A stretch of 64,000 bases of DNA from Macrostomum hystrix (taxonomy: Eukaryota > Platyhelminthes > Macrostomidae): NCBI GenBank assembly GCA_950097015.1, contig CATNEN010000039.1, positions 11,634,001-11,698,000 of the forward strand. The letters are read 5' to 3'. Shown here piece by piece: positions 44,601 to 56,404 of this stretch. A program made the position numbers and the translations under genes. Position 1 is the stretch's first letter, and each line of letters begins with the position of its first letter. The notes under the pieces were generated by a model. It was not told the DNA's origin. It saw only the letters and a list, made by a program, of their open reading frames with translations, and made no database searches.

Positions 44601-45205
44601 TCTAACAGGTGTGTACATCTGCCCTGACTTTCTCGTCGTCAGACAGTGACACCACTGTGCCTTGTACGTTAGCCCCCAAGGACGTAAATTGCACGACAAG
44701 CCATCTCTCCGTGGCTGCGTACCAGATGAATATGGCCTCGCCATGAAATCAAGCTGAGGGACCTTGGTGCACTCTGCACTGATTAACTGGTTATGACAAA
44801 AAAGAAATATTACAAGTATTGATAACTTACAAAAAGATGCAGGCAGGCACTATTTCTAACAGTGCCAACTAAACCAATGATGGAGGCCACAATCATAACA
44901 GAGCCAGTTATGATCAATAAGGAGTAGCTGGCCACATGATAATAGACTCCGAGCATGTCGCAGACTGAATTAATTATTGTTGTCTGAGTCGCTGTGTAAG
45001 CTCCAAGGCCCAGGACTACTATACCAGCAATTAGCATAATAAACACTTCGTGAATCAACATCATGTACTTCACAGCCTTCTCTCGAGGACTACTCATGGG
45101 CGGATACTGTGAGTAGTAACTAACAGTTTGATTATTGCTAGTTGAGACTGCAATTTCTGATTTAGATCCATGTAGAGGACCAGCATAACTAGGATCACTT
45201 TGCAT
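41659..45205 (-). CDS. Tetraspanin (4 exons)
   Basis: Exons in transcript order: 45205-44831, 44331-44140, 43557-43216, 41790-41659. All introns are phase 0 and the product is 346 residues. Transmembrane segments lie near 46-72, 89-117, 126-149 and across the last exon junction (ARILVTGAVGITYVILM joined to LLGIVLGFVFARFLAV). The large extracellular loop starts exon 3 with FTCCGAYGG, the diagnostic CCG motif. Further cysteines follow (LSCCV, ALCQG, NGCFD), six in all. An N-terminal cytosolic stretch of about 45 residues and a tail FYGSKYTSFDSSARG are present. Tetraspanins organise membrane microdomains with integrins and other partners. The subfamily is not assigned. Introns contain three SINE-A copies and an unexplained ORF (43665-43958). 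Confidence 0.9.
42373..42736 (+). mobile_element. SINE-A, near full-length reference copy
   Basis: The head GGGGGCTCGGTGGCAGAGCGG contains an A box, the B box AGTTCGATTCC lies near 42427, and the body carries GGGGCGCAGCCGCGGAGAGA. CCTCCAAGGCACAGTGAAAT, CAGGGCAGATGTACACACCT and CGCAGCCCTCCTGCAATTAT follow. It is the longest and least damaged copy here, about 360 bp, and lies in the last tetraspanin intron antisense to the gene. Confidence 0.9.
42876..43095 (+). mobile_element. SINE-A, internally deleted
   Basis: It has head traces (GTGTATGAGCGATTAGCGCG), then GGGGCGCAGCCGCGAAGAGA, GTGCAATTTAC, ACACATGTGAGTG, AGTTAGCGAAATGGACAGAA and TTGCCTCCTAGCCGGCT. Several blocks are missing. It is about 140 bp from the copy at 42373, in the same intron and orientation. 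Confidence 0.75.
43665..44056 (-). other. Unexplained open frame inside a tetraspanin intron, possible alternative terminal exon
   Basis: On the minus strand an acceptor-like TTTAGCTTTTCAG ends near 44045. It is followed by an open stretch (VKMKFWPDEVKVKFFQLEL) and, in a different frame from 43958 to 43665, by 97 codons. These include CFYLDGLLDLQG, EIGHYEHPDANFSNFNDQYW and AQLYQSIPSPSL. That ORF ends TAA and its last codons contain AATAAA. It lies between tetraspanin exons 2 and 3. I do not recognise it. It could be an alternative 3' end, a retrocopied exon or chance. Confidence 0.25.
44485..44790 (-). mobile_element. SINE-A, degraded, in tetraspanin intron 1
   Basis: The reverse complement retains the body blocks (GGGCAGATGTACACACCTGT; GTGTGTGCTCAGGAGTCAGC; CTTGCTGGTTGCGGGTCTAG) but lacks the intact head and 3' end. 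It lies on the same strand as the gene. Confidence 0.8.
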
Positions 45206-48200
45206 TGTGCATGTGGCTCAATAGGACCAGGCTAAATAAGTTAGACTAGCTGGAAAAAAAGAAGACTTAAATTAGAAATTTAAATTAAGCAATAGAAATT
45301 GTACTTAACTAATTTGGCTGAAAAAAATATTATTCTCAACATAATTTCTAGAAAATGTTTTGTTAAAGTAGATTCAAAACCCTAAAATTGTTGTCTTAAC
45401 ATTAATTAAATTCTTAATATTCTATCTATAGACATATGTTTCAAAATCAGAGATTCAGAAAGACTCACCTTAACTAACTTAATTACATGAAAAATAACAA
45501 GACTAGACTGCACTTCATTAGACAATCACATGCAAATGGAACCTATCCACAGTAAATATATAATATATATATACAATTGTACCTACAGCAATTAAACACC
45601 AAAAGCCAAAAAGCAACTTGGCTTTTCCTGCTTAATAAATAATTTTTTATTTCAAATCATTGTTTGTTACAATTAGCTTATATGTTGTGTTTGTATGGCT
45701 TATTGGGAAAATAATTCCTACCATTTAATTGTCTTTGTCATCTAAAGTCTGCTAATCAAATAGATAGAACATGTTGATTGATCCTATGTGATTTCCTATG
45801 GGCTCATGGCCTGCTTTGCAAATTAATAATAATATATGTCTGAACTAAACTGCCAAGGGCCATGTGAACTGTTAAATGACCAATTTTTAACTGGTTACAA
45901 TTGACTAAAGTATAACTATTAAAATTTATAGCATTTCTATACCATTATTCAATACCATTTCAATTATATTTTATTTTTCTAAACAAGAAAATTTACTCTA
46001 CACTACACATATTGTCATGGCTTTGAACTTGGTCTTCAACAGTTTTTTGTTTGAAGAAAGATTATTAATGGTGTGTTGTAGTATATAGGCCTATGTTTTA
46101 ATTCTATGTGAGAGGCCTAAATATCTTATCTAGATAGGCCTAGCTGACAACTTTGCCATCAGGATGACAAACTGTCTAGAATCTTAGAGAGTAAATGACA
46201 AGGTGATTTAGATTGTTGATACTTCTTTATCTATGTTATCATTGACATAGACATGACATAAACAATGCTTAGGGTTTTCTAAGGTTTTGTACTTCAATGT
46301 TCCTTTTTATTTGTGATGTACCTCTCCTTTGCATACCACCAATGTGTAACATTATTATTTTTAGTTCTCAGTATGCAGCTTTCTGCTCCCTATTGGAATA
46401 AGTTGACAAATCTTGTCCAACCATCTGTTGCAAGTTTAGACTTTTTGGTGTTGCATTACGTTGCAAGGCATCACCAAGGCATCGCACTACAGCACCTTGT
46501 CATGGCAGGAGGGTGGCATGGTGTGGTGCAGCATGGTATGTCGCCTTGCACTTTTGAGTCACATTTTTGACACCTATGTCATGCGTCTGCAGGTTTTTGA
46601 CATTTATTCTAATAGGGTTTCAGCTCAGCTACATTGAAGCTACCTGGGTCATATTCCCTATTTTGGTAAGCTGTAGGGTAATGTATCATCAACCGAACAG
46701 TGTAGGCCTATCTTCAAAACCAAACAAGAATTTTGACTTCTTCCTTGGTCTCATGCAAGACAGAAACAAGCAATTGTGTTTCACAGAACAACTAATTTGA
46801 AAGTTGAAGAAATTATCTACAAGCTGAGGCATGATGTGCAATGAAGCATTAAGAGGAAAGAAATATATTGATGTTTCAGTAGAAATTTTTATTGCAAAAG
46901 CATACTTTTTAACAACAATTTTTCTGTATGTACTTTAGACGAAGATTGTATCATTGTATGTGGTTGCTTGCCAATTAAATGACCATAAATGTAGTTATTT
47001 ATAGAGCATGAAAAATGCTTTCAAATTACATAATTCATGATAGTTCACTCCTTAAAATAAGATTAAACCACTAACTCAAATTGTAAAACCAAACATCAAA
47101 TTCTCTGTCTGGTTTGAAGATACATGAAAATCATTGTTCGGTTTTAGATAAAAAGCAGGAATAATTTTTTTTCTATTTGATAAAATAGCAAAGGCAGATA
47201 CTTTTTAGAAAGATGTAACTGTTTTCTATAACTTGGCTTTTGATTTATCATCATATCTTAAATAGAAAATCTGTAGCTTAAGTTTGAAGTTAAAAAATAC
47301 ACATTCTTGTTTGGTTGATGATACATTACCCTACATGCTGGAAAAATGTATGTTAAAAAACAGCAGAAGTAGCCTACATATTATCTTTCTCCTCTGCCAG
47401 TCTGCCTCCTTTTGACATTTTGTATCTTTCTCTTGCCTTTTTGTGTCTTTCTATTACAATTTACATACACTTTATATTACATATAACAATATAAGTCAAG
47501 ACAAACTTAGTTGTCCTAAATCTATTATTATTTGGTCCCAAGTATGGGGGGCCTACAGAATGAGAAAGTGGGAGGGGACAAAGTCTCACAGTTTGGCATC
47601 ATTTTAACATATACTTGTATGTAGCAGCCAACAACATCAGTAAAATGGAGTACAAATAGGCCTTTGTAGTACAAATATCTACAAAAAACACTGGTTGGTG
47701 CTTGGTGGACATCTATTGGTGTGGATGACTAACTGACCAAGAGTTAAAACATGTTGATTAGATGGATGACAAAGTTTTCTATCTTTGGTTTGAAGGGGGC
47801 TGACAAAACGAAATTATAAGATAATGAAGTTGTAGGATAGCAAAGTGCCTAGTAGACTTGGATCCTTGCTGCTTAGGGAGTGTTGCAAAAGTAGTAAAAT
47901 TGTAAAAATTACATACAAACTACATAGGCTAGGCCCTACATAAAAAATACAATTTAATTGTAAAAATATTACATTAAATATATATAATATAGTATAGGCC
48001 TATCGTAAATATCGTAAAAAAGTCTTTCTTAGTCTGTCTAGGCCTATCTAAATTGTAAAATATACGTGACAAATATGTTTAAGACTGCCTTTGTGTCTTT
48101 TTTCTCTTTTTTCTTTTCTCACTTTTCATTGTAGCTACTTTTTTAGGTACATGGATTCCTGCCGACCAGTATGCATGACCAAATAAAGCTAAAAAAGATA

Positions 48201-49246
48201 AATAAAGCTAAACCCCGTGAGATGTACACTCTGTACGATATCTACTTTCAATGTAAGCTAGTAAAACGACGCAAAGCAACATGGCCGCCCGTTTTAAATT
48301 AACGCCAATCTATCCAACCTAATCAAATGACAAAAATTGAAACAAACTGTTCAATCTTAAAAGCGAATAAAATACAGTAGAAAAGTAATTATTTCGACTT
48401 TCAGAGTTCATATTTGAGTATCATTATTTTGATTATTTTTCTGTAAGTCATTCTTTTCTAATATAATTATTATTATTTCAGTTTCTACGTAGGGCTAAGG
48501 AACTTATAATTACACTTAATGCTAACACAATCTGGAACCCTCGTGTGTGTTTTCTGTCAGTAAGATTTTTACACCAATATTTCAAAATAAAGAAGACTTT
48601 TTGCTTTAGCAAGCTAAATATATAGTTTTAATTAAAATCTCGTGAACAGCTGCTTTTGAAACAAGTATTTATAATATTACAACATGTGGATCTGCTAGGC
48701 CTATGACCCTGACCTATAATATTAGGGGGGCCTATTCTAAGACTTTCTCTGACTATAATGTATTTAAGAATTATCATCTTATAATATGTAGTAAAATCTT
48801 TGTAAGTTATATATTAATACCTGCATACCTGCCCAGAAACAGCATGGGTCATATATGGAAAATAAGCTTAATAGCCTGCCCTACAGTAGGCTAGGCCTAA
48901 GCTATACAGTTAAAAACCACTAAATTGTCTACTATGTAGCCTGCAGCTAAATTCAATGATGTTTCTAATTCTATTCTAATCTAATCTTGATGGCAATCCT
49001 TATCTACATGTGCATGGTTTTTTGCAAATAGTGTCAACTTTATCCTCATGCAATCATGGATGGATCCATGCCAATAATAGGCCTAGGGTTCCAGTAATCT
49101 CATCTGCCAACAAGCCACACAGTTTTCATAGTGGTAGTAGGCCTATGCTCAGAGGGCATAGATGGCAAGCTTCCATAGATCCCAATGTACATTTATTTAA
49201 CCAATCAATGCAATTTTAGGCCTTCTTTGTGACAATATAAGACAAG
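45206..49246. other. AT-rich gene-poor region rich in TAGGCCTA
   Basis: No ORF is convincing. The palindrome TAGGCCTA or its TAGGCCTAT form recurs many times (near 46085, 46132, 46704, 47994, 48040, 48696, 48890, 49077 and 49138) and is rare in the rest of the window. One inverted repeat pair of 27 bp (46673-46699 with 47308-47334) is present. Otherwise the sequence is AT-rich without tandem arrays, unlike the flanks. Confidence 0.45.
46673..47334. repeat. 27-bp inverted repeat pair 610 bp apart
   Basis: GGGTAATGTATCATCAACC lies inside 46673-46699, and its complement lies inside 47308-47334 with one mismatch over 27 bases. The intervening DNA is AT-rich and non-coding. It may be a small non-autonomous element. 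Confidence 0.5.
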
Positions 49247-50337
49247 TACGAGGGTATTCCAAAAGTCCTTTCCCTTTTGAGCATAGCTTAGGATGTATAG
49301 GTCTGATTGTGAAGCCATTTTTTATGGCTTCTAGAACTTTTGGTAATTTTTCCTTACCTGACTGTAAATTATTTTTGGCTTCCTGTTTCAGTTTCTTTTA
49401 ATTTTTTGGCTAAAGTTGTGTATGTATGTGGGGCGCACATTTTAAGAAAAGAAAAAAATATTTCAACAGCACGTGCTACCCGGCACACGCAGCCTGACTG
49501 ACCAGTGGGCTGTGTACAACCAGCTGCCGAACCATGCCACTGTCAACCACTCCCTCAACTTCGTCAACGCTGCGGACCCAACTGTGCACACCCAGAACAT
49601 CAAGGGAACGTGGGGTCATGACAAGGCCAAGCTAAGACAGATGCATGGCACGTCGGGTGCACTCTTTGACACTTACCTCCAGGAGTTTATCTGGAGGCGC
49701 CATTGGGGAGGAGAGCGTCATTTTGAAAATTTCATTTACTGGGTCCAGCAATACTACCCATGCTGACTTTTAGCTTTTACCGTTAGCCCGTAAAAATATT
49801 TACATTTTAAATATAAAAAATTCGAAAAAAACTTAAAAAATAATTTACATTTGGGTAAGGAAAGATTACCAAACTTTTTTCTGTGATTCTTTTGATACCA
49901 AACTTATGCTAAATAGTAAAGCTGTTTCTGAGATATATACTAGGCATTGGTCATAGACACCTACTAGGCCTATTAGGTTTACAAAGATTGATTTTTCTGC
50001 CTAAAACCAAGTCTTGTGTTGTGTTGACTTAAATTTTAAAGCCCAAGAAAGGAAATGTTAGCCATAATCTTGACATGATTTTGCTGAAACATTACAATAG
50101 TCTTTCTGCAGGTATTGTGTTTTCAAAAGCCTTACTTCTTGTCAACAAGTTTGCTGTCTCTTTTGACATCTGGAGTTTGGATCACCTCCATGGATGCCCA
50201 CAGTGTCAAAGCACAGCAAGCTGCAATCTTTTTACTTGATCGAAAATGATCAAAAACCGCTTTGCAATCAGACCTCTATATCCTAAGCTATGCTCAAGGA
50301 AAGGACTATGGAAAGGACTTTTGGAACTCCCCTTGTA
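49247..50337 (+). mobile_element. DNA transposon remnant with ~70-bp terminal inverted repeats and Merlin/IS1016-like transposase fragment
   Basis: Left end 49247-49315 and right end 50259-50337 are inverted repeats (GGTATTCCAAAAGTCCTTTCC-type, then GAGCATAGCTTAGGAT and AGGTCTGATTG in both). The right end has about 12 extra bases from a local CCTTTCC duplication. Inside, a second inverted pair (49340-49376 with 49833-49873, sharing GTAAATTATTTTT and CCTTACC) brackets the ORF at 49473-49766. Together they look like a composite or internally rearranged element. TA is present at both outer edges, but no 8-9 bp target duplication typical of Merlin was found. Confidence 0.65.
49473..49766 (+). pseudogene. 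C-terminal part of ISXO2/IS1016 (Merlin) transposase
   Basis: The 97-codon frame reads TDQWAVYNQLPNH, TVNHSLNFVNAADP, HTQNIKGTW and TYLQEFIWRRHWG, ending WVQQYYPC. This is the C-terminal half of the DDE domain of ISXO2-like transposases. The second acidic residue region (S/TD-x-W-x-xY), the NH-x-x-xF-V and HTQ-x-IE-x-xW motifs and the F-x-WR stretch occur in order. The N-terminal half with the first catalytic Asp and the zinc-binding part is missing. No start codon precedes it in good context, so it is a broken transposase. Confidence 0.8.
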
Positions 50338-51480
50338 GCAGAGCAGACAAAAAGACTAGAAACCCTAATAATGCATAGTCCTACCTTATCTTCACTGCAG
50401 CTTGTAGGAATTGTTGGAAGCTTATTTCATTTACACACCTTTAATTTGGATCTTTTCCTTCTAGAACATATATATACAACATCAGTGCTGCTATAGTGAC
50501 ATGCGTAATTAACCTAGTTGTACTCTAGTTATCAAATTCAGTTCAGTAATAAAGTTTGTGGAACCCTTGAATTTAGCTGAATTAAAGTGAAAAAATGTCT
50601 TCCACACAATACCAATGTTCATGTCATGCCAATTGTTAACAAATATATATATTTGTTATAAATATAATATAACAAAAGTGTCTATAATTTAATAACTAAA
50701 AAGCAAATTGGCCTAGCTAATATAATTCTAACAATATGCCTAATTACTTGCAACCACAACCTCAGACAGGCAGTTACTTTCTAGCTACTGCTGGTTTATG
50801 GCATGCTTTATAATATATATGATTATAATTATAAAATATCTGACAAGTGAGGTCAGACAGGATACAAATCTCTCAAGAACGCAACTGGGATTTTGGTAAT
50901 TGAGATATAGGCTTAAATTTTTCTGTAGACAAAGAAAAGAAAAAAAATAATTTAATTAATTAACAAAGAAATATTCCATAGTCTAGATCATGTGGTATTT
51001 GTCCAAAATATTTTGGTGTGGATTGGTGTTGCCTGCCAAATTTGGCATGCACACTTAGTGCTCAAAGTGAGTATAATGCACATGTAACAATAAAGAGTAA
51101 TAGCAATAAAGACTAGTAGTAAAATGGTTAGCTGATTTTTCATCAAATTTTTTAACTTCTTTTAATTTAGCAAAATAGAAATAGTTTAAGTATGTACTTT
51201 AGCCTTCAAAGTTTTATGGTATCCACTCAGAGTCATCCAGAGAATCGAAATAATTTTTCAATTTTATACTTAACCTAATTTATAATAATATTAACTAACT
51301 ACTAATTACTTTTTAGTAGCTAGCTATGAAACTGAGTTAGTGTAGATTACTTCGTATACATGTACACAGCTTTAAGTTTAAGAACTAATAAGAGAACAAG
51401 ACTAGTGGTATGATTACTTCTCCGGGTGTTTTTCAATCAGATTCTATTGAAATGGTTTCTATTTACGAATCCTTCCAGAT
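50338..51480. other. AT-rich upstream region of the FAM193-like gene
   Basis: AT-rich with no ORF and no tandem repeat. A possible acceptor CCTTCCAG lies at 51472-51479, directly before the open frame of the next gene, so a 5' non-coding exon may lie somewhere here. Confidence 0.35.
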
Positions 51481-51618
51481 TCTTTGCTTGCATTGGCGTC
51501 CAGTTTAGCTTCAACCGTGAACTTCTCAAAACCCAAAACAATTCAATTTGAACTGGACTTAACTCAGAGTCCAGATAGGCACAGTGCAGAGTGCTTCAAT
51601 AATCAGCGGTTGGATTCG

Positions 51619-54600
51619 ATGAACGGCGGCGGCAGCAGGCGGCAAATGAATGGCGGCAGTCCATTGTCCAATAGTCGCGCATTTCCATCGCCATTCTCTT
51701 TGAACTTCAGCGCCTCCAGCGGTCAGGCTGTGGCGCCAAGTCCTAGCGGATTTGCCTTCTCTTTGAATGCGCCTTCGACATCTGCCTCCGCTGCCGCCGC
51801 CGCCGCAGCAGCAGCCGCCGCTGCACCAGACGAACCGCCATTGCGATTGGACGAAGTGCCCACCGCTGTGCGACTATTGCGTCAGGCGTTGCGTCAGCCG
51901 CATCGGAAACTGCTGGAAGATGCCGAGGTTGTACGGAAACTGAATAGATTATCTCACTGCCAGCCAGTTATTACGGTCAACACATTAGAGGATATTGCTA
52001 GACTGAATGCTCAGGTCTGTGGCTTGCTATGACTAGATTTTTTTAATTTGTCCTTTTAAATATTTTTTTAACTTCCATTTTTTTAATTTTCTAAGGAAAA
52101 GTGGCATATTTTCAGACATTTTCATTTTTTGTCCTTGATTTTTCTATTGATTGGCATCTTTTTTAAGCCTTAGGAAAGTCTAGGATATTTTTCCAGAATA
52201 CACGAATCTTTCTTGAAGATTGTGGGATATTTTCCAGCAATATTAGCTGCGGCGGGTCTTAGAGATGTAAGATTTTTAGTTCTTCCCATATTTATTAGAG
52301 CCACTAGAGTGTGTTCTACTTGTATGGTTCTTCCCAATTATTAATTGCATTGTAGAAAATGTTAATATTAACATCCTGTCATCAGGTTTCATCATATTGA
52401 ACTGAACTCTCGCCATTGTCAGGACGCGCGCGATCGCATATTTCTTTGCTTGGCCCGCCAGCCTTTGATCAATTTCACCTACTGCAGCGAGTTTGTTCAG
52501 TTGATGCGCACGGAATTTGAAAATATGATTATCCAGGCTGATAATAGCGCACCCATCACTACTAAGCTAGAGGTTGAGCACTTGCAAGCCATGTGCCTGT
52601 CCTGGAGACTAATGTGTGAGCACAGTTACGAATGCGTCATCTACAATCACGAAAGAATCCGCTCTCTGCAGCCAATGCTCATTGACAAGCTTCGCCCGCC
52701 GCGAGACAATCCGGACGCTGATATTGAACCGCTGCGCGCTTTCATCATACTGGACGGCGAAATGAAGCGAGTGCGCTGCGAATGGGACGAAGCCCAACCT
52801 GCGCTAAAGGCATGGCGTTTGGCTAACAAGCCGCCAGCTGACATTCCATGGCCGACTGATCCGCCTCGCAATGCCGAAGAACTGGCACTCGGCTCCGCTC
52901 CTGGACCGTTTGTTAGTTGCGAACGCTGCAGTAAAACTGTTTGCACCTGCCAGAGCTGCCGCATGACTCATTATTTCACCTGCGGAGTGCTGGCGCCCAG
53001 GCCCGCACCAGACGGTTCCGGCCGATTAGAATTCGACGACGATGAAGACGGCTTCGAGGAGAGCTTCTTGTCGTTGGGCCGTCAGTCCTCGCCCCCCAGA
53101 CCAACTCATCTCCATAATCAGCATCACCAGCATCAGACAGCTCAATCTACTCAGACAACATCAACATCGACATCGACTCAAGCCTCGGCTGCTCAGCCCG
53201 CCCAGTCAGCTGGAGCTGCAGCGGCTCCCGTGTCGGCCAATTACCACGCCAATAGGGACCGATTGCGACAGAAATTAAAAGAGAAAAGAAAGCAGAAAAC
53301 TGCAGCGGCCGCTTCCCCTAGCAGCAATGCTACTAACAGTAGAGATAGCTGCGTTGAACCACCCGATCAAGCATCAGAGCAGTCTAGGGCTAAGAAAAAG
53401 ACAAAAGCTTCAGCTGCATCCGATATAGACGAATTGGTGCGATTCATTGAGGGCCAAAACTCCACGGGTTCGACTAACGGCGGCGTTAATAACAATGCAA
53501 ATAGCGGCAGTCAGGCTAGTAACAAAACTGGACAGAAACAAAGACAACCTCCCACTACCACTGCCAAGACTAAAAAGCCTGTCAGCAAGTCTAAACAGCA
53601 GCAGCAGCTGGCGGTGTCTGCTAATTCTGGCACTGCTGTAAACAGTCGCGGTAGCAGTTATACCAGAAGCAACAATATTGACAGCGGTGAGTTATTTTAA
53701 TATTCATGCTATTACTGGTACATAGTCCTGCATTTTTGATTGTGATGTTTGATCCTCTAAACAAACCCATTTAGAGCTAAAGCGTTAACGAATTAATGTT
53801 AGTGTTTTTGATCAGGGACACAAGTTTTTCACCCTGCTACTTAGGTTAGATAAAAATTGATTTTGACTACTTTGAGTAGAAATGCGCACATTTTATTGAA
53901 AAAAGATATATTTATTTATTTAGTGTTTCTACCGCGCGGCGCCAGTCCCAGCTCCGCGTTCGACAACCGGCTCGACGAATATAATGACGATGATAACGAC
54001 GATTGCGCAGATTGGACCGATGGCGACGATCTAGATGATGACGAGTTGGATCCAGTTGTTGAACAGTTTAAAAGGTTTGAAACTGATCTTTATCTACATT
54101 AATAAGTTTTATTTTTTCAAATCACGGATTAAACTTGAGTGATTCTCAGCACCTTAAATTAATATCAAGGATTTCTGCGAATTGGGAATCAATGTAGAGA
54201 ATTAAGATTGTCTGTTATCTGATTTAATTGGGATTTTTATATTGAGCTGTAAATATTTCTTTTTATCAGGAATGGGATTTTGGTATATTCGATAATCTTA
54301 AATGGGATTTGGGATTTTAGATAATCTGAAATAGGATTTGGGGATCTAAAATAATCTGAAATAGTATTTGGGGATCTAAAATAATATGAAATGGGATTTG
54401 GGGATCTAAAATAATCTGAAATAGTATTTGGGGATCTAAAATAATATGAAATGGGATTTGGGGATCTAAAATAATCTTAAATGGGATTTGGGGATCTAAA
54501 ATAATCTGAAATGGGATTTGGGGATCTTAAATATTCTGAAATGGGATTTGGGGATCTCAGATGATCTGAAATTGGATTTGGGGATCTCAGATGATCTGAA

Positions 54601-55196
54601 ATGGGATTTGGGGATCTCAGATGATCTGAAATGGGATTTGGGGATCTCAGATGATCTGAAATGGGATTTGGGGATCTCAGATGATCTGAAATTGGATTTG
54701 GGGATCTCAGATGATCTGAAATGGGATTTGGGGATCTCAGATGATCTGAAATGGGATTTGGGGATCTTAGATGATCTGAAATTGGATTTGGGGATCTCAG
54801 ATGATCTGAAATGGGATTTGGGGATCTCAGATGATCTGAAATTGGATTTGGGGATCTCAGATGATCTGAAATGGACTTTAACAATCTCAGATATCCTATA
54901 ATATTACATTGTATTTTCGATTTCCGATAATCTAAAATCATCGATTAAATAATTTGTGAGGTGTCTGAGAGTCATGTAAGTAATTTCTTAATTGTGGTTT
55001 AGTTGTTTTTCCTTCGCCGTGTATTGTGCAATTAAATTAACTGATTTGTGTCCGCAGCTTCGTATTGAGCTCGCCGACTCCCTCGGCTCAGCGTCAGCGA
55101 GTATCCTGCCTGGACATGCAGTCTCTGGCCCGCCAGATGACCGGCCAGCGACCCAGCCCGGCGGCAGCTCCCGGCGCTAAATTTGGCACCAACTGA
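51619..55196 (+). CDS. FAM193: FAM193-like protein (4 exons)
   Basis: Exons are read as 51619-52014, 52423-53686, 53924-54074 and 55058-55196, giving 649 residues with consistent phases. The frame is open upstream to 51484, so the start at MNGGGSRRQ is a choice of first ATG; a 5' exon is possible. It has an Ala run near residue 60, then a conserved-looking helical region (DARDRIFLCLARQP; FTYCSEFVQLMRTEFENMI; AMCLSWRLMCEHSYECVIY). A Cys cluster follows (CERCSKTVCTCQSCRMTHYF). A low-complexity Q/T/S stretch and basic KKKTKAS come next. The C-terminus reads VFLPRGASPS and, after an acidic stretch, VVEQFKSFVLSS. FAM193 proteins end in a similar VF-x-P ... V-E-x-FK-x-F block; the match is from memory and partial. 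The family is poorly understood; vertebrate FAM193A has been linked to p53 regulation. ATTAAA lies near 55262. Confidence 0.6.
54270..54900. repeat. 30-bp minisatellite in FAM193-like intron 3, about 20 copies
   Basis: Units read GGGATTTGGGGATCTCAGAT followed by GATCTGAAAT. The first third uses ATCTAAAATAATCTGAAAT variants. The array has two zones of different variants. Open frames on both strands are due to the 30-bp period. Confidence 0.95.
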
Positions 55197-55544
55197 CCGA
55201 GAACCGACCCAGTTGTGTACATATTTGGCAACTTCAGCTAAACAAACTGCGCTGGCACAAATTAAATGCTTTCCAATGCGAATCAGAAAGTTCCAGTTTT
55301 TTGTATATTCAGTTGTTTTTAATGTTTGGAGTTTTTTAGTTTTGCCTTGTTTCTAAGAGAATAATTTTTTAAGCGCCAGTCAATTGGCTTGATTAGGCTG
55401 CTGGATGCAGTGCAACCACCCGATAATTGTAACTGGGATATGGCTAATCCTGAAGGTAGTAATTAAAGGATTAACATTGGTTGCTTATCAGAAGGGGGTA
55501 TTAGGGATTTATCCTCTAGAAAATTATTAGTGGTTTCTCAGAAA

Positions 55545-55905
55545 GGGAATAACTCGTGGTTTATCAAAAAGGGGATAATTAGTGGTTTATCAAAAAGGGG
55601 ATAACTAGTGGTTTATCAAAAAGGGGGATAACTAGTGGTTTATCAAAAAAGGGGATAACTAGTGGTTTATCAAAAAAGGGGATAACTAGTGGTTTATCAA
55701 AAAAGGGGATAACTAGTGGTTTATCAAAAAAGGGGATAACTAGTGGTTTATCAAAAAGGGGATAACTAGTGGCTAATCAAAAAAGGGGATAATTAGTGGT
55801 TTATCAAAAAGGGGATAACTAGTGGTTTATCAAAAAAGGGGATAACTAGTGGTTTATCAAAAAGGGGATAACTAGTGGTTTATCAAAAAAGGGGATAATT
55901 AGTGC
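55545..55905. repeat. ~26-bp minisatellite, about 14 copies
   Basis: Units read GGGGATAACTAGTGGTTTAT followed by CAAAAA with one extra A in some. Variation is almost only in A-run length. It lies about 350 bp downstream of the FAM193-like stop. Confidence 0.95.
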
Positions 55906-56404
55906 GTTTTACATCGTGTGATTTCAAAACAAGCAGGTTGTGTCCAGTAAAGAGAAGCACAAATATATTTTTATCACTATGTTTTTTCCACTAAGTAATT
56001 CATAAATTATGTGAAATTCGTGTAATTCCAAAAAAGGAATGTGTTAACATATTTTCTTACACTGTGCTGTAGTGTCTTCCCTCTATGCACCTTTTGTCCT
56101 TCAGTTTCATCATTTTCGTATGTGTCTTTTCATAATCTGTTGATGTGCCAGCATTCTAGAGAATATTTATAATCTTAAAAAAAAACTCCAAATAAACAAG
56201 AAATTTGAAATTACTTATGGAGGCGAAATTGATTGCGTCCTTTTAGGCAGTGTTTTAGGATAAAGTAATGATGACGTTCGGGTCATAATAGTTTCTCACA
56301 AAAACATAACGATGTTTCTAAAATATAATAATGATAATAGTGTGTAAAAATTAACTTTCATTTTTGTATGTTCGCTTACTGGGATTGTTTAATGATTTTA
56401 AAAA
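55906..56404. other. AT-rich spacer
   Basis: Between two minisatellites; no ORF, repeat or RNA gene that I can support. Confidence 0.4.
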
